Assembly: GCA_027574665.1 (NCBI GenBank)
Contig: CM050657.1
Coordinates: 22,422,700-22,486,699, forward strand
Length of the DNA: 64,000 nucleotides
Direction: 5' to 3'
Source of the DNA: Rhynochetos jubatus
Taxonomy: Eukaryota > Chordata > Aves > Eurypygiformes > Rhynochetidae
Position 1 is the first letter of the stretch, and each line of letters opens with the position of its first letter. The position numbers and the translations under genes are program-made. A model generated the notes under the pieces. That model was given only the letters and a program-made list of their open reading frames with translations, was not told where the DNA came from and searched no databases. This document shows positions 14,701-28,000 of the stretch, piece by piece.

Positions 14701-16550
14701 CCTGTTTAGGCAAATATAGCCTGAGGTATATTTGTAGTGACAGCTGCCAACACTTGTATATTCACACAGTGTAATCCAAGACAGTTAACCAGGTGCAAAC
14801 TAGGGTGCTATCAGCTTACACCCAAGCTAATGTCTTGCTTTCATGGGAATATACAACACTTAACAGCTTTGTTTGAATGGCACAGTCACCAAAGCATTCA
14901 GTACTCAAGATGACAGCTGCCTTCAGACTTTGGGGTTGATCAGAAGGACAGAATCCTGTGCAGTCCAGTGCACCCAGCTTGTCCCCAGCACTGTTAAGCT
15001 AACTACTAAAGTAGTCAGTTGGTGTAATAAACTGCTAACTACAAAGGATTTTGAGATGAGGCAGAGTTCCAATTAGAATAGAAACCTCCACTGACCCTCA
15101 GAGAAGAGGGCTATATTTCTCTAATCCTCCAAAGATACTTGTTTCAACTTGAATGAATTAGAGATCAAGACCTTCATATGGAATAAGCTTAGTTAGACAC
15201 AAACTTAGTAAGTTAAAGGATACATCCCCATGGGAAAGAAAAGGCATGATTGCCACCTATATTGTTTAACTTAACTGATAAGCGGTGATAGTGAGGCTTC
15301 GTCACGTGTAGCCAACTATTACACACATTCTCGGCGATCGTTGGGCACCTGCACTATTTGCCAGCATGTTATAATGTGTTTTTTCACCACTTTATGTACA
15401 TGAAGTGGGTCCAGATAATCCAAATGAACAGGCACATTCAGCAGTTACTACAAGTTTTGCACGTCTACCCAAAGACAGAGAAAGGATGGGTCAGGTAGGC
15501 TTCGTGGTACCACCTCATTCCCCCTTCCATTTACTCTCTTGGACCATGCAAGTTTCCTGCTGCAAGAGCCGTGATGCTGGTAGTATCCAAACCAGGTGGC
15601 TTAAAGCTGTTTCACTTCCATCTACAAGAGTAACAGCAACTGAAGCATTGATATACCAGAAAGAAGTGTTGGTCTGCAAGTCTACTTTAAAGGTCAGTGA
15701 GTGAGGAAATACAGCCTCAGAAGGTGTCATGTTCCTCAGCAAGGGAACAGTAAGCACACCCTAAACGTTCTTCATGGGAGTTGTTTTGAAAGCAGGGAAG
15801 GAAAAGAACGAAGATGATGTAGCTGAACATGGTGTACACCTGAGGAAGTGTCACAGGCAGTGCTCTCAAAAATTTACCTTCCCCCCCTGCAAACACAGCA
15901 CCAGCTAAGACAGGAATGTTTCTCTTGGTAGGCACAGGTGGTAATCCCACTGCCTCACTGGGACATGATGAGAATAAACATTCACTCCTTTTAAAACAAC
16001 GCAAAAAAATGTCAAGGGAAAGTCAACTAACACCACCCCTGCAATACAGTAAAGTGTAATTAAAACTGGAAAATACCTCTTTCTGCTGCAAAAAGAAGTA
16101 GAGAATCATGATTAAACACTTCTACCTAAATTAACACTATTTTCTATTCCTTTCTATGGAAAAGCATGATGCTAGAGGATCTTCTGCACTGACAAAACAT
16201 GAAGTATATTAAATGTGTGAGGTGGCCAAGTTTACATACACTTCGCATTTACTGAGGTTGCATTCACTAGAATGAACTCAACAGCTATTAATGAAGATGT
16301 CCTCACTATCTGCGTATGATGCCAAGTCACAGTTCAGCAGCACTCAACACATTATTTGGAAGATGTATTGTCAAATAAAAAAATCTTCACTTCAGCTTCA
16401 GGGCAGCTCATTAGTTTATCCAAGAGACGGTAATCTTTTAATTCTTCCTCAAAAGTTCAGGATCTCCCTTAAGTTTATGTAACAGTATCAGTCACCATTA
16501 TAAATGAATTCACATAGAAAGAAAAATCAAAGGTAATTTAGCATGGATTG

Positions 16551-16598
16551 GGGTTTTTGGTTTGTTTTTTTGTTTTGTTGGTAGTTTTTTTTTTTTAA
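16551..16598 (+). repeat. T-rich simple sequence
   Basis: The run reads as GT-interrupted T stretches (ggtttgtttttttgttttg) followed by twelve T. It may be a decayed poly-A tail read from the opposite strand, but no element body was recognised next to it. Confidence 0.7.
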
Positions 16599-19500
16599 AT
16601 GCATTTTTACGTGTTCAGAAGATGAGTGGAAGTTATTCTGGCAGCTGACACAGGAAATATGGGGGGACACACCACACAGGACATGCTACAATGCAATCAA
16701 TGAATCCGACTGAAACATCCAAGCTCACAATTTGCCAAGTCAAGGGTGAAAAGAATATCACCATGCTGTAACAAATGCTTCGAAGCACTAACTTTCCCCC
16801 CGCTCTCTGCTCTCCTTTGGAAGCATTCTGAGACACTTCGAACCTTAAATCAATCCCCTGTTGTGTGACCTCTTTAACTCCTGCTGGCTATGTGACCCTG
16901 GAGAAAGGAGGGTCAGTGGAATTCTGCGCTGCAGTCCATGAACACAGTTGCAGACATCAGTACCCAAAAGGCAGGGCTAGGGGAAGAAAAAGGAAAGAGC
17001 TCAAAAGAAAATCTCTCACCAAACAAGAAAGATGCAAGCCATTTGCCACAGCTCTATTTCTGGCTCCCTCATCAGCCACAAAAATGAAATGAATGACTTG
17101 AAAAAACCTTTTACTAAGAAAAAGCAAGCCTTCCCCCTCTCCAAAGGTCTGAATGAAAAAAAAAAAACAACCCTTCCCACCCATACTCAGTGTTTTCTTG
17201 TTTAAAGGCCATATTCCCAAGGCTAGTAGATGAGCAGGTCTGTGGATCAGGAGCCACAAATCTGTGCAGAGGTGCACTGAAGTGGTGTCTGTACAATTAA
17301 ACTGCTACATACGCACAAACATACAGAGGATCTCTTTGGGAAACTATGGCAACTGCTAGTCCACTGAGCTGGGATTTCCCCTTTGTCCCTACCTTTCTTC
17401 GCTCTTCTAGTCCTTCCCAGCTTAGACAAGGAGAAGAATAAACAAGTGTTAAATGAGGTCGGGATTGGACCTACAACAAAGGAGCTGGAAAAGCAAAGAG
17501 AGCTACTCACAAGCTTGAATCTGGAAATGTTCTAAAGGAAATAAACTTTTCAGCAGAGCTGTACAACAGTGACAAATGGGATATAAGCAGAATGAGCCTG
17601 GGATACAAAGTTTTGCCTAGGAAACGGAGGTTAGAGTGCCCACAGTGCCACTGAATCACTCGCTGGAGCACTGTCACAACTGACCTTTAATTTGGATGCC
17701 TCGCGTCTTTTTGTCCAGTTGAGATACTTAAGGCCTGATTTTTAGAGTTGCTGAGCAACCCCAGCTCTCAGTCATTTTCCCACTGGAGTACTGCACCAGC
17801 CAAACATTTGGAAATTGCTCATGAGTATTTAAAAATAGCAAGGCTGCTATCCATGTATCAAACTATGTGTACCTCTTTTTCTATCGTAACTCAAACTTTG
17901 GAAGACTCTCAGGCTCTTGGTGAGGGTCATTTATGCTTATGAAGTCCTCTGGCATCCTCAAATGGAGAGCCTGGTAGAACTGCAAAGCATTCCCTCTTTT
18001 CATGCTTATATTTAGCCTCAGGGAGAAAGGCCTCCTCATGCAATGTAGTATATATTGACATTTAGACCAAAATGTCATGAATTGGTATTAAAAAACACTC
18101 GATTTTTTTCACTTCATACAAGCCTGAACTATGTTTTTCTGCATAGTTTTTTTCAAATGGCATTTGAACAGAAGTCTGTGCTGTAACAACAGGTCTCTTT
18201 CAATTCTGTATCACATTTAACTTCCCCTCTTGAGGGGATGTCCATTTCTATTCCTGAAATCCTGCCTTGTCAACTATATACATGTGTAAACATACACACA
18301 CACCTGTCTTTTCACTCTCTCAAAATCTAAATTATGTAAAAAAGAACCAAACAGCTGCATTCCAATTGTACTGAAGACCTCTCAGCTCCTTTTCACCTCC
18401 ACTTCAGTCGCTTCAATCTGATTTCTTCCTAATCTTCTCTGAACATTAGGAACTGAGCAACAGACAAGTTTATGTGCGTGCTGGGAGAAAAGCGAAACAC
18501 GGTCTGCAAAATCCACCTATCCAGCCTTAAGGCCACTACTGGAAATGCAGAAACCCTTTGAAACAAAGAGACATAACTCATCTTCCAGCCCTTTTTGAAT
18601 GCACCATCAGGCACTTCAGAGTGTTTCCATGTAGCTTGTGCTTTTCCCTCAATTTCTTGCTGTGACACATGCCAAGATGCTGGAGACTCCCTGCTCCTCC
18701 AAGGTGCGGACATTGCCATGCATTCTAGTTACCGCTACTCTACTGCTCCCACTGGTTTTTGTTGGTTTGAAGTAGCATATTAAATTTTACCATTCAAAAA
18801 AGTTATTTAGCACATGAAACTCTGTCTCACTCTTCTGACAGCCAATAGGTACTGATGGAGAGGAGCAGTTCTCCTACCACAGCTGCCATACTTTAATCCA
18901 AAGAATAATACTGATAGAGCAGAATCAAAGCAAAATAAATTCTTGGGAGATGCATTGCTCTCCAGGTTTAATCCTAATTCTGACCTGAATTTTGTTAGTA
19001 TTTGGAGGCAAACTGCTCAGATCTCTCTTGCACATGAGAAGGCACCACCCATAGTATTCTGAGGCAGCAAGGAGCCTGAAGTGCAGTGATCTGCTCTTAT
19101 TATTGTATTGATATATCAATACTGTAGTTATGAAACTTAATTTGGTTTCTCCCTGTCCTCAGTCCGTCTCCATACCATTCCTGTTCTATTCGGTTTCCTC
19201 TCATCTCTGCATTTCCCACTAAACGCATGCGGCATCCACAAAACGACACCACGCCTCACAGCCTTTGAACAAGAGTATTGTGGAGATGAAAGAGCATTTA
19301 GAAAGAGACTTAACTTCAAAGTTTGCTTTTGCTATCAACTTTACCTCTTTGACATCACCGTACGTCATCTGTACCCACTGACCTGATTAAGCCCAAGAAT
19401 GCCTCCATGGAGGACAGCTGACAGCAAACAGAGAGGTCTGAACTACCGCTACTGCCCCATGTGCGCCATTTGGAGTAGTAGTTTAGAAAAGGATCATGTG

Positions 19501-20840
19501 CCAGGGTTACTTTATGCCAATGTCAGTATGCCGGGGATTATTTGCATTTCCAGTCACAGGAGAAAATGAGCCAGCAGATGCTACAGAGACACAGAATTGC
19601 AATGCCTTGAGTTTGCAGCCCAGATCTTTCCCCAAAACAGTGCAGCACTGGCCTGATCTCACCCTGAGCCTTTTTCCCCTGGACTCTCAGGACACACTGT
19701 AGGTGTTCAGTGATTCTTGGCCACCTAGGTCTGGTGTGGGGGTTGGAAACGCAGATAGGCTGGCCACCCTGCTTGTAGTCCTTCCCCATACGATAGTGCA
19801 GTTACTCACATTTCAGCAGAGCACTCCAGAGCCGCAACAGAGATTTTATTAAACAGCCCCAAATCTACAGTAGTAGATGGAATTACAAGACCTTTCAATA
19901 ATTAAAAGTATACATTACTAAAGCAGATTACACAGAACTACACTTAAAATTCCTCCCAAGCTTTGCCTCTAGCTGGTAGCACTGAGTGTTTTTACTAAGG
20001 AAATGGCAGTCACTGGTGGCCTTGAAGGTACTTGTCTGAATTTATCTAAGAGAGGAACTAATTTGCTGCAGCTCTACTAAAAATCTCTCTAAACAGCAAC
20101 AGTCAAGAAACAAACTGAACAGGCTCAGCAATTGCTGGCCATTAAAATCATTGCCAGGCTCCTTTGCTAGTATCGGTTGGGATTGAGAAATGCTTTCCCA
20201 TGCCTGCAGTTCAAACAGCCAAACCCTAAATAGGCACCTCAGTGATTAAAAACTGAAATGCCAGATTCAGGCTATATGAACATGCCTTCAAAAGTCTTCA
20301 GTTCAAAAAAGAATTAAACAAAGGACAAGAAAACAGAAACCAAACTCAAACAGCTGGCTCAGGGAACTGCCTTTCCTCTCTCTCAGTACAGAGCAGTGCA
20401 AACCTACCTAGCCCTCCTCTGGTGCACAGCACCTCGCTTGGAGATTTTCTAGAGGCAGCAGTACTCTACATTGCAATTTACAGGGAAATGTCAGCTCTAG
20501 CACTGGGCTGTATATAGTTAAGCTGAACTAAGAAATGCTATTCCAAAAGGAAAGGGCAGATTTAATCAGGTAGAAGCCTAAGCACTGTTTTCAAAGCCAT
20601 TAAGAACCCATTTCTTTCCTTCTGACTTAGGGAGTATGTTAAGGGTCTATGTTGGTTTTTTTAGCTGTAAGTCTGCAGGGGGTGCAACTAGCAAATGCTG
20701 AATGCTTTGGTTATTTCTCCTGACTAAGAGACTACATTTCCAAATTATATGCTTTTTCCAGAAGGTTTGATTTGGTTTCTCAAGGTCAGTGCAATATCAC
20801 AGAGCAGCTGACGATAACAACAACAAAAAAAGTCCCTTAC

Positions 20841-21192
20841 CTGTGGCAGAGTGAAGACTCTCCAAGCTCCAGTATCTGGACAGGACACCTCTCATCCCAC
20901 CACCGCCACACACCACCCCGCTGCTGTCCGAATCCGAACCCGGTGAGAGCCCGGAGCTCCCACTGCTACTGCAGTTTTCTCCACTGTGTGCCCCACTGGA
21001 CTCACTGGGGCACTGCTGGGTCCTCATGCAGGCAGGTAAGGGGGAGAGCCAGGGGCTCTGCTCTGCAGTGGGGGGAAACGGGCAAAGCACTCGGTAGCTG
21101 CTCCCAGGGCAGTGGTACCTGGCAGTGCTGCCGGAGGACTGAGCTGGATTCCTATCCTCCTCTCTGCTTGCCTCGATGCATCCTGACATCAT
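20841..21192 (-). CDS. ARHGEF4: ARHGEF4 probable alternative first coding exon (117 codons plus one base)
   Basis: An open frame begins with two adjacent ATG codons (MMSGCIEASREED) and runs to a consensus donor, GCC ACA G then GTAAGG. It ends in phase 1, as the 130-base ARHGEF4 exon does, so both could splice to the same downstream exon. The encoded peptide has no known domain. It contains a Ser/Gly-rich middle (SSSGSSGLSPGSDSDSSG), a GGGG run and an end reading LSRYWSLESLHSATG. Base composition is richer in G+C and CpG than the flanks, as expected near a promoter. It lies downstream of the other ARHGEF4 exons, so it would produce a shorter protein that keeps the APC-binding, SH3, DH and PH parts but lacks the giant N-terminus. 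I do not recognise this peptide. The assignment rests on strand, location, donor and phase. Confidence 0.66.
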
Positions 21193-21300
21193 AGGGGTCC
21201 ACTAAGGAGGCTCCCTCTGTGGCAGCTCAACTGCTCTCAACTGCAGCTTCTAGCAGCTGATTTTTATGAAAGCCGATTTCAAGGCATTAAAAAAGCAAGG
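21193..21300 (-). promoter_or_regulatory. Putative internal promoter and 5' UTR for the short ARHGEF4 form
   Basis: About 70 bases upstream of the first ATG, on the minus strand, is a TATA-like CATAAAAA (near 21261-21268). The leader that follows holds a CAGCTGCTAG palindrome-like stretch and no upstream ATG before MMSGC. The context of the first ATG is weak (cccctATGA). No transcription start can be read from sequence alone. Confidence 0.3.
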
Positions 21301-24300
21301 GTAGGACAGAGACCTTTCCTCCTGATTTAGTAGAGCTGTCAGATTAAAAATAACTAAGTGGGAATAGTAGAATTTCATGCATTTTAAAAATGCCCAAGTG
21401 AGAGAGACCTTGTGTTATCTGCTTCCCCTGAGAACTCAGAAAGGACTTAACATACAAACTAATCATGTTTAGAACTGGCTGTGGCTGCTGCTATTAAAAA
21501 ACTATTTTTGTAAGTCCTCAGAAAAAAGAATTCCAAATTAAATCAAAGCCAGAAAAACAGAGACTGAGATCTGGGGAGGTTACAGCTGGGAGCTTTGTAA
21601 AATCATTTAGCATCCACTCCCGGACTGCAGACCTGAAACGGTCCCTAGTTCAGTGTGTGATCTTTGCAAGAGACCTCAATCCCAGGTAAAACAGAATCAG
21701 TACCTACACTTTTAATTGGAAGGTATTTTATATTCTTATTACCAAACACGTGATTCAGTGTGCTGCTATAAAAAAGAATTCTGGAAGAATACTAGTTTCC
21801 TGAGAATGCAGAAATACCTGTACTGGTTAACAACAGTTTTGAGGCACAGAGAGGTTTTATGATAAAGGACATTTCCCACCTGCCACTCTGCAAAAACACC
21901 TGCCTTACAACAGCCGATTTGTTAGACTATCAAAATAATTTAAGAATAGCCACGTGGGTTTGTACCAGGTGCAGCAGAAAACATTACAGAACTTCTGATG
22001 CCTGTTCCCAGAATACGTGTAAGACCAGACCGAGATTGCTCCAGTGTGAGATTATCACGGGCAGCTCAAAGTTAGCCAGGGGAGACTGTAACGAGAGGTT
22101 TGGACTGAAGCAAAGGAGGAGCTCAGCTCCACTAGCACAGGTTGGAGGGTGGCAGCCACCCAGAGGTGGGACACAAAGGAGCATGCTGGGAAATACCAAA
22201 CTGCTCCTACCATTTACAAAGTGAATGTGTGTCTAGGCCCCCAAACTAGGAACCTAACATCACACGAGAATTGAAAATGCTTGCTTTACTATTTCTGTGT
22301 AAGGTAATTCTGTCCAAAGTGAATAAAGGCACGCTATCATGTGGCCATCCCAGCCTGCTGCAAGAAAGCCTCTTTGGCTTTGCCACACCATCTATGCAAT
22401 AGCAGAGTCGTTTTATTTCAGCAAGACTTCTGTTTTACTGAGTATTTCCTAAAAGAAAACACCTTTGCCCTCCACCACTGCAGGTACTACAAAGTGTCCA
22501 ACAATGTTGAACCAACTTTTGAGTCCTTAAATATTTCAGCTGTTCCTTACAAGAACAGTAGTAGAAAAAAAAAAAAATTCTACAGTGGCCCATAACAAAA
22601 AATTCCTTCAATATTTTCTGAATATAACTACTTAGACCAAAATATCTTCCTCAAATGCCTCTCAATAGAGAAATGGAAACGCATTCTTGATCTGACTGTG
22701 GTAGAACCACCCTTCTGCACTGATCTGGTCCTTCTAGGGCCTCCCAGAAGTGCCTGCATTAAAGTACCAATGGAGAGAAACCCTTTGTGACGGGGGAGGA
22801 GGCAAGTTAAGCACTAACAAAGATAGATGCAGCTGTTCTGTGGATGTGGAGCATGGAGCATTGAGGAGAGGAAGGGACAGCGCAGCTCTTCAGACACAGA
22901 AAGTGCTAAGGAGAGGCCACAGTTCAGCCCTCATTATAATACCCTTGCTCCTTGAAATCCATGCTTGGTACACGAGAAGTAAGGAAGCCCCACGTACCTG
23001 CCTCTCTCCCTGACTGAACTACTAAACCCAACATTATTTACAGAGGCTCTGTAGCAACGGCCCTTGCCTGGGAGATCTCTGCCCTCGACCTGCTTAAATC
23101 ATTCCATCTGTTCCTCTGCTAACCCTCCCACTCTTTGGGTTGAATGCTCTTGGCAAATACCAGAAGATGTTTATTCAGTGCCAGACAACAGTGCTGTAAT
23201 CCTAGCTGAAGGTGCTACACCTACACGTATTGAGTGTTATGTACAGGATAGGCGTTTTCTAATAGAACAAAGAAAGAGGAAAAATACTACAAAGGCAGGT
23301 TGTGGAAAGCACAATGTTATATCAGAGTTCAAAACTGCAACTTAGCACAGAGGGGTTCCACCTGACTGCAGACTTTTTTGTTTGGATTTTTTAAAGTCTA
23401 CATAGATATTTTCTTCTGTGACACCACAGAGGAGTCAGGTAAAGTTGCTGCAGTGGCAACTGACTCCAACTACAGATTAAGGATCTCACTGTGCAGCCTG
23501 ATTAAGGTAGTCAAGCTAGCCTGAGCCTTGGACAGCCTGATCCTAAATAACTGCTGGATTATTAGCCTCCATTGGGTTCCCCTGTAGTCCCATGGCATCC
23601 AACAACGATTGCCAGAATCACTCAGGATTTGCTAGGATCTTCTTTTTCACTCTTTGCCCCATGGGAAGCTAAATCTAATTATGCTATAACTGTCACCTCA
23701 ATAGCTAATAGATATAATCCCACTCAACCTGCTAAGACAAATTTTCAGGAACTCAGCCATCACTTGGCCCAGCTTTTAAGGCTGGATGAAAATCTTCGAG
23801 TGAGGGCATGTTATCCAAGACCTCACAGGGCGCAAATATTTGCTGTGGTTAAGCAGAATCAAGACTGACATAGCAGGTCTAATCTTCCTGTGATGTAGAG
23901 ACAAAGTGAAAAATACAGTAGGCAACATGATTGCTTTTTAACCACTTTAACCCACAGAAGTATCATTTGAATTGATGAGGATGGAACAGACATTTCATGC
24001 TACAGCTACAATGATACGCTTCTGACGACTTGCATACCACTTTTTTGTGTCCCTTCAAGAACTAAAATGACAAAAATGGAATAAATAGCTCAGCTGTTAT
24101 TTTGCTGAACTACAGGACTGATAAATATTTATAAGACATAATGAAGTCCTGTTATTAAGCTAATATTTTCCCTCTTGGATAGATTTCTCCAGTGGTTGTC
24201 AAACATCTTCACATTAACTGTTGCCAAGTGTGAGTTTAACAGCCCATCTACAGCTGGGAAAAGAAGATGAAAGTTGGCCACATGATGCTGAGTAAACAAA

Positions 24301-27300
24301 CAGTCCCTTTGCCTCTGAGAAAGACTTTCCGCTATACCAGCGAGGCCAGAGAATAGTTCAGTATCACTAAGTGGTGACTATTTTCCAGACTATCCACAAA
24401 AACAATCAGACTTTGAGAACTCGGCTTGCCTATTCTTATTGCTTATGCAGGATTTCCGAGGCCACCAGTATGTTCATTATCAGTACACATCAGTCAGAAT
24501 GAATTCACACCTCTCTGGTTAGCATAAACAGCAGCAGCACTGCAGTGGAACTCCTGGGCATCTCTTGTAGATATCTGATAGCAGGAAATGTAAAGATCTT
24601 GGGCTGTTTAAATCTGACACAAGACACAACGAAAATTGCCAAAAAGATTCAGCCTGCATTTAAATAGTGATTTAAAATAATACAGGCTTAAAATCTGTTA
24701 CAGCATACCTACAAACAAGTAAACAAACAGGTATCAGACTCAGGGGAAGGAGAGGATAAGTAAGATAACCTAAAGACAAACATGCTGGTCCACTGCTTTA
24801 ACCCAAAGGCTTATTATTCTACCACTGCTCTCTGCAGTACATTTTGGGCCCTTCCCCTCTCACCCCTTTCCTGGGGCGATTCCTGTGTCAAATGGTGTCT
24901 CAAGATCTTCAGAAGCTGCCAAAAAGCATTCCCATATCTACACTAGGAAGCGGCTTGTTTCCTACACTGGTCTTTCACTCCAGCTCAGCCTGTTGAAACA
25001 CTGCGGTAAACCCGGCAGTGAGGAGCAGATACATAGTGCAAGGCACAAATGGAGACATGGGCATAACCAGACAGCTACAGGGGAAAGACACTTGATATTC
25101 ATCAACACTACCTTGCCAGAGTGTGTGGCACAGCCAAGAAGGTCCTTCCAAAGTGCTCACACGTTCCTGATGTTTACACAGGACAGTTAACTTTGCTAAC
25201 CACGGGGACGTGTGCCTGTGCGTCTGCACGCACGTGTTGGGGTGTTCAACCTCTGTACTTCTCTGGAGGAGGCTCAGGACTCGCTTAGGCACCACCTCGG
25301 CTGCTCTCCATTCCGCAGATGTTAGAGCCATCTACTGGTGCCTTCCAGTTTGCTCAAGCGGCTGCTCTGGACGGAGGAGGAAGGCAGCCTGCAAAACTTG
25401 ATCAGGGACCAAGAGCACCACAGTATGCCCGATCCCAGCTGCTGGGGTATCCAAATGACAGGTTTGAGCCCCATTTCTCCCAGCATGACATAAAAACAGA
25501 GAGAACAATGTCTCAGTGCCGTAGTGCCAGTGACTGGTCAGAGGAAGCTAACGAGCACAGCAGATACAGCATTAAAACAAAGCTCTTCACCCAGCACCTG
25601 CGGTTTGTTCTTGCTGGGAACAGGCAGCCTCACCTAAACTAGCGAGTTTGTGCCCAGCTAAGCTCTTCTTCTCTGGTAACATGTAGGTGTACGACAGAAC
25701 TCTCATTGCTGTGCACAGCACCTTTACGGCTGGGATCATGACAGCCACCTTTTCATTCCGGAAAAACTAGAGAGGACACCAAAATACTCCACCCTCCCCA
25801 CCCCCAGTCACTGCAGCATTCCCTGCACAAGTTGCAGACTTTGGGAGTGAGAATTTTATCCAAATTTTCAACATGGAAGCATACAGTACCACTGCATATT
25901 GCACAGTACTTTTGTATTCAGTATCTTTTATGACTAAAACACAAGCAAGGATCATTAATACAAGTGGTCACAGCTTTAGAATTAGATCCATTGAATCTAA
26001 GTGTAAGGTTCCTATAATTTACCTTTACATTTATTTTAAATGACCTACAGCTCTATCAAAAGCAACAGGTATCACAACAAAGCTGTGCAAGAATCAAAGA
26101 GGGCATTCTGCTGCCTCAAGGACATTCCCAATCCTAAAATTGATCCAACAATTTAAGTATTACTTCAGTAATTTGCAGGTTTTTTCCCGGCCACATCCTA
26201 CCACAGGAACGACACATGCACATGCTCATCACCCCCAAAATGCTTCAGACGAAGCTCACAGGCAGCAGCTACTAGAGATGGCTGCGGTAGAAGCATTACA
26301 GCACTTCCTGTGTTCGCCAGTTTTCTCCCTCACTAGCATGTTTTTGGTGGTAGAAAAAGGGTTCTGCTTCATTTCATTTGTTTTGCTACTTTTACACAGA
26401 AATCCTCAAGGTCCAGGCTTAGGTCATAGCAGTAAATAGTATAATAGTATGAAATCCACTCAGGAATATTGTGTGAATCGCAGATGATTCAGGTTTCCTG
26501 CCCGATTTCTAGATAGCACGTAAACTCCAACAGTACTACCAAATGGTCAATCTACATTTACTCTCCCTATTCACCCTCCAAAATTTATATGTATTTTTTA
26601 ACTCACTCAGGTCCCAGTTGGGAACCATCATGAAATCCGTATCAGCTGCGACTCAGAATTTACTTCTACAACAGTGGCACTTAGGGACTGTGGCTAATGT
26701 CAGAGATGCACAGACCACTTGACAATGATGGGTTTCCAGCTGGGATTTCCAAGGAGTAAAGCTGCAACTTTAATTCAGCCAGGGAGCTGGGTCCTAAGCA
26801 TTAGGGCAACACCAGATGTTTGTGACAGCAAGTGATCAAAGCCCTCAGTGCTGAGAGAGCAGAGGCAGGCCTCTTGACACCATAAGTAGTGTGTTCTTTC
26901 CAGGTGAAGCCTCATGACTCTGTGCATGAGTTGTACAAGGTGTCAGAAGGCAAACCAGTTTTGCTTGACAAAATACTACGACCATTCAACTCTGATGTAA
27001 TTAGCACAAAGTTATGGTCCCTTAATTAGGTAATTCCAGCAGTGTTGAATCGATAGCACAAAGGCTTTCTGAGGCAGAAATGGCAGCTTGGCACCCAACT
27101 GTGGTTGGCTTTTCCTGGCTACATTCCTAACAGCCAAACAACTCCTCTGCAGTCTGCTTTTCTTATCCCACCCCAAAATGCTATGATAGAGATATCTGCT
27201 GTGTTTGGGCAGGCACTGTCAGATGGAGAATTTAAAAACCTGGCAAAGATACATCTCACTGTTTAATAATCTGTGCGACTTACATTTTAATCCTGAGAAA

Positions 27301-27870
27301 GTGTCAGTCATTGGAAGTGAAGCAGACACGCTACTTCATGCACATTCCTTGTGAAAATACAGCATACTCGTTCTTTAAGATGACTTAAAAGTACAGGAAA
27401 CTTCTACCTCTAGAGGCTCATTTAGTTTCTTTAGTGCCTAATTAGCAGCTTGAGAAGAGCCTCGCCATACCTACCGGAGTGCTCTCCAGTAAATACAAGG
27501 CAGAGAGTCTGTTTCACCTGCAGAAATCTAATTTGAGAGTGTGAGATATATGACATCATCCTAGGTGAGACAGAGTTCTTGTGAGACAACACAATGTTTC
27601 TCTACATCAAGCACACTACCATTGCCATTAGTGATCTTTTCTTCAGTAAAAAGCTGACCACTGCCTTTGAGCAGCACCCTGGTTATTTGTTCAGAGAGAA
27701 AAACCAGAATACAAAAAACATATGAAAGAATTAAATCTAAAGATTTCTGCTCACACATGGATACAGCATTCCGCATAAATAGGTTAGAACGCTTATCACA
27801 GTTTCCATACTCAACAAACCAGAGCTTAATTCTCTCATCATTCATGCCCAACTGAGACTAGCATACACAC
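21301..27870 (-). other. ARHGEF4 intron between the 130-base exon and the alternative first exon
   Basis: No exon with a recognisable product is visible. There is an A-run near 22565-22577. Short open frames on either strand lack domains. A weak MIR-like string (gaggcacagagaggtt) occurs near 21841. Confidence 0.55.
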
Positions 27871-28000
27871 CGGGAGAGGAGATGCACCGTTTCCAGCCCA
27901 CGCAGTCTAAGCCTGTCGGAGTGCTCTGGGAAAATGGATGTAGTTTCAGTGGTAGGATGTCAAAGGCAACGACAGATGCGATGGATGGACTTATTCCAGC
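27871..28000 (-). CDS. ARHGEF4: ARHGEF4 130-base exon upstream of the APC-binding region
   Basis: A strong acceptor (tttgttttccctctcttgttgcag) precedes GCT GGA ATA in phase 0, and the donor is TCT CCC G then GTGTGTATG, leaving phase 1. The key peptide is LHPFSQSTPTGLDCVGWKR. It matches the remembered human ASEF segment SHPLSQSAPTGLNHMGW closely, and the SPATA13 segment FSQSTPIGLDRVGRRR less well, so ARHGEF4 is preferred. In ASEF this segment lies shortly before the acidic and GGEQLAINEL region, whose core binds the APC armadillo repeats. That next exon is not in the window. The donor is usable but not consensus (GTGTGT). The phase-0 start agrees with the preceding 54-codon exon, and the phase-1 end agrees with the alternative first exon at 20841-21192. 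Confidence 0.85.

Larger units (their letters stand above)
1..20840 (-). other. ARHGEF4 intron below the alternative first exon; no coding sequence seen
   Basis: I searched the minus strand for the expected shared exon (ELISDG, LWDHV, WWWGR, WFPASF) and for DH and PH motifs (KICKYP, FFLFDHQ) and saw none. The rest of the gene therefore lies below position 1. Open frames of up to about 150 codons here have no recognisable domains and no matching start or splice context. The stretch holds CR1 tails near 11.2 and 14.6 kb, a poly-G tract, a 20-base palindrome and simple T-rich runs. It is AT-rich single-copy sequence otherwise. Confidence 0.6.

Noticed and set aside
14431..14709. 92-codon plus-strand open frame as a gene
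   Set aside because: It coincides with the CR1 3' tail and is a translation of the repeat.
20772..21194. 140-codon plus-strand frame opposite the alternative first exon
   Set aside because: It is the antisense shadow of the GC-rich exon. The minus-strand frame has the splice donor and matching phase.
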